Below, piece after piece: positions 6,766-7,878 of a stretch of 7,878 nucleotides of DNA. The DNA is from CAZVXI01 sp964631295 (GTDB taxonomy: Bacteria > Planctomycetota > Phycisphaerae > Phycisphaerales > SM1A02), in the NCBI GenBank assembly GCA_964631295.1, contig CAZVXI010000150.1:1-7878 (forward strand), written 5' to 3'. The notes beneath the pieces were generated by a model. It did no database searches. It saw only the letters and a list, made by a program, of their open reading frames with translations, and was not told the DNA's origin. Position numbers and translations under genes: made by a program. How positions within the stretch are numbered: the first letter of the stretch is position 1; every line of letters begins with the position of its first letter.

Positions 6766-7878
6766 ATGACACAACCACGAGGACGATGTGGTTTCCGTTC
6801 GTTTCGGCTTGCAAGGATTGCTGACCTCGGCCGCGACGGCTCATTCCTGACAACCTGCCTCGCTGTCACGTGCATGATGTTGTTTGCATCGCAGGCGACC
6901 TGCGCACAGGACACGACCAATGCGGATGATGCGTGGATCGGCGTGATAGCTGCCGATGATGTCCCGCTGCGCTGCGGCGCAAATGACACGTACTACGCGC
7001 TTGGGCACATCAAGCGAGGCACGCTTGTCAAGGTTGTGGGCGAGAAGCATTCGTGGGCGCGCATTGCAGCGGTCGGGCCCGCCTTCGACGACTTGTTCGG
7101 CCACGTGAAGTACACAGCGGCCGAAGCTGGGCGCTTTCGCGTTGCCACCGATGGCAAGACTGGCCGGACGATGGGCCGTGTCGAGGTACTCGCACCGAAC
7201 ATCAATGAAAAGGCAGACCCACGCCACAGTTGGCGGCCGGTCGCGCGGCTCGGGGCAGATGTTGAACTGGACATCATCGAGACGCTCCGCAGCGGCGATG
7301 AGACAGTCCATAAGGTCCGCCTGCCTGAGCAAGCCACTGTCTGGGTGAGCATGGCTCAGTTGCGGCAGGCGACAACACGCGAAACGCAGCAGTGGGAGAG
7401 CATCATCAAGCGAGGCAGCGCCGCCGCCGACCCTGCGCGCACTGCTGAAAAACCGGCAACTGATCGCACCGAGGCCACAAAGGCGCAGAATGCCGCTGAG
7501 ACAACGACAGACGATCTGCCGACGCTGTCATCGCTGGATCAGGCCGTATCAGCGAACGACGCTGCCCAGACGACCACCGATACCTCCGCTGACGCAGTGC
7601 TGGCGACTCCCGAAACACAGTTGCCAACCGTCAGCGGGCAGGACATGACGCAGGTGACCAACCCGGATGGCACAACCGACCGCATTGATCGCCCTGCAGA
7701 GGGGGCTGCTGCAAAGTCCATCAAGCGGTTGGAAGCCGAGCCGCGCGTCGAACTCAAGGGCATCGAGGATGCGTTCGAGGCACTCGCCGATGAACCGATC
7801 GAACAGGCCGAGGTGATTCCACTGCGCAACGTGTACCTCGAGTATGCCGACCGCGTGAACGAGGACTATCCTCGGCTG
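6766..7878 (+). CDS. Exported tandem SH3-like domain protein, partial at the 3' end
   Basis: The frame is open for 371 codons to the right edge with no stop, so the C-terminus is missing. A signal sequence is likely. A basic N-region of about 26 residues with several Arg precedes a hydrophobic core (about 27-42), with possible cleavage after Ala47 in ATCAQ. The first SH3-like module spans about 57-118: VPLRCGANDTYYALGHIKRG (66-85), VKVVGEKHSWARI (88-100) and FGHVKY (111-116). A second, weaker module at about 155-202 ends in TVWVSMAQL (191-199), which resembles the closing strand of a bacterial SH3 domain. Residues about 216-320 form a Thr/Asp/Ala-rich, probably disordered linker. Charged, helical sequence resumes at about 325. 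Such modules usually bind cell-wall or protein ligands in the periplasm. The actual role is unknown, and a different catalytic or repeat domain may follow beyond the window. Confidence 0.85.
   Translation, partial: MTQPRGRCGFRSFRLARIADLGRDGSFLTTCLAVTCMMLFASQATCAQDTTNADDAWIGVIAADDVPLRCGANDTYYALGHIKRGTLVKVVGEKHSWARIAAVGPAFDDLFGHVKYTAAEAGRFRVATDGKTGRTMGRVEVLAPNINEKADPRHSWRPVARLGADVELDIIETLRSGDETVHKVRLPEQATVWVSMAQLRQATTRETQQWESIIKRGSAAADPARTAEKPATDRTEATKAQNAAETTTDDLPTLSSLDQAVSANDAAQTTTDTSADAVLATPETQLPTVSGQDMTQVTNPDGTTDRIDRPAEGAAAKSIKRLEAEPRVELKGIEDAFEALADEPIEQAEVIPLRNVYLEYADRVNEDYPRL

Noticed and set aside
1..7878. A CRISPR array, insertion sequence, toxin-antitoxin pair or phage defence system
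   Set aside because: I saw no regular direct repeats, transposase motifs, terminal inverted repeats or known defence domains on either strand.

Overview
This window is a GC-rich stretch of bacterial chromosome holding five protein-coding genes, two of them cut by the window edges. Several traits suggest the phylum Planctomycetota, possibly the Phycisphaerae: an exported DUF1570-like HEGFH metallopeptidase, a long TolC-family lipoprotein with an extended N-terminus, and an exported tandem SH3-like protein with a Thr/Asp/Ala-rich tail. This placement is an inference from protein style; there is no rRNA or other marker in the window to confirm it. I see no tRNA, rRNA, CRISPR array, insertion sequence or phage gene.

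Layout. On the minus strand, positions 3233 to 1 carry an apparent two-gene operon. A secreted metallopeptidase (3233-1941) comes first. It is followed after 36 bp by a membrane-bound sensor phosphatase (1904 to beyond position 1) with a dCACHE ligand-binding domain outside the cell, then HAMP, then an RsbU/SpoIIE-type PP2C domain in the cytoplasm. On the plus strand, 3752-5608 encodes a TolC-family outer-membrane efflux lipoprotein. A long-form threonylcarbamoyl-AMP synthase (Sua5/TsaC, 5630-6631) follows after only 21 bp. After a 134-bp gap, an exported SH3-like protein begins at 6766 behind a strong ribosome binding site and runs off the right edge.

The two gene groups diverge from a 518-bp intergenic region (3234-3751). 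It has no convincing gene but holds weak divergent promoter candidates and an unusual number of perfect palindromes and inverted repeats, including a terminator-like hairpin at 3406-3425.

How the genes work together. The phosphatase probably sets the activity of a partner-switching (anti-sigma-antagonist) pathway whose other members are not visible here. Its dCACHE domain carries most of the residues of the amino-acid-binding motif, which is the most testable functional prediction in the window. The TolC-like protein has no pump or periplasmic adaptor beside it, so it probably serves a system encoded elsewhere. Sua5 is a housekeeping tRNA-modification enzyme. I did not find clear evidence of a previously undescribed multi-gene system. 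The points most worth following are the peptidase/sensor-phosphatase pair and the repeat-rich divergent intergenic region.
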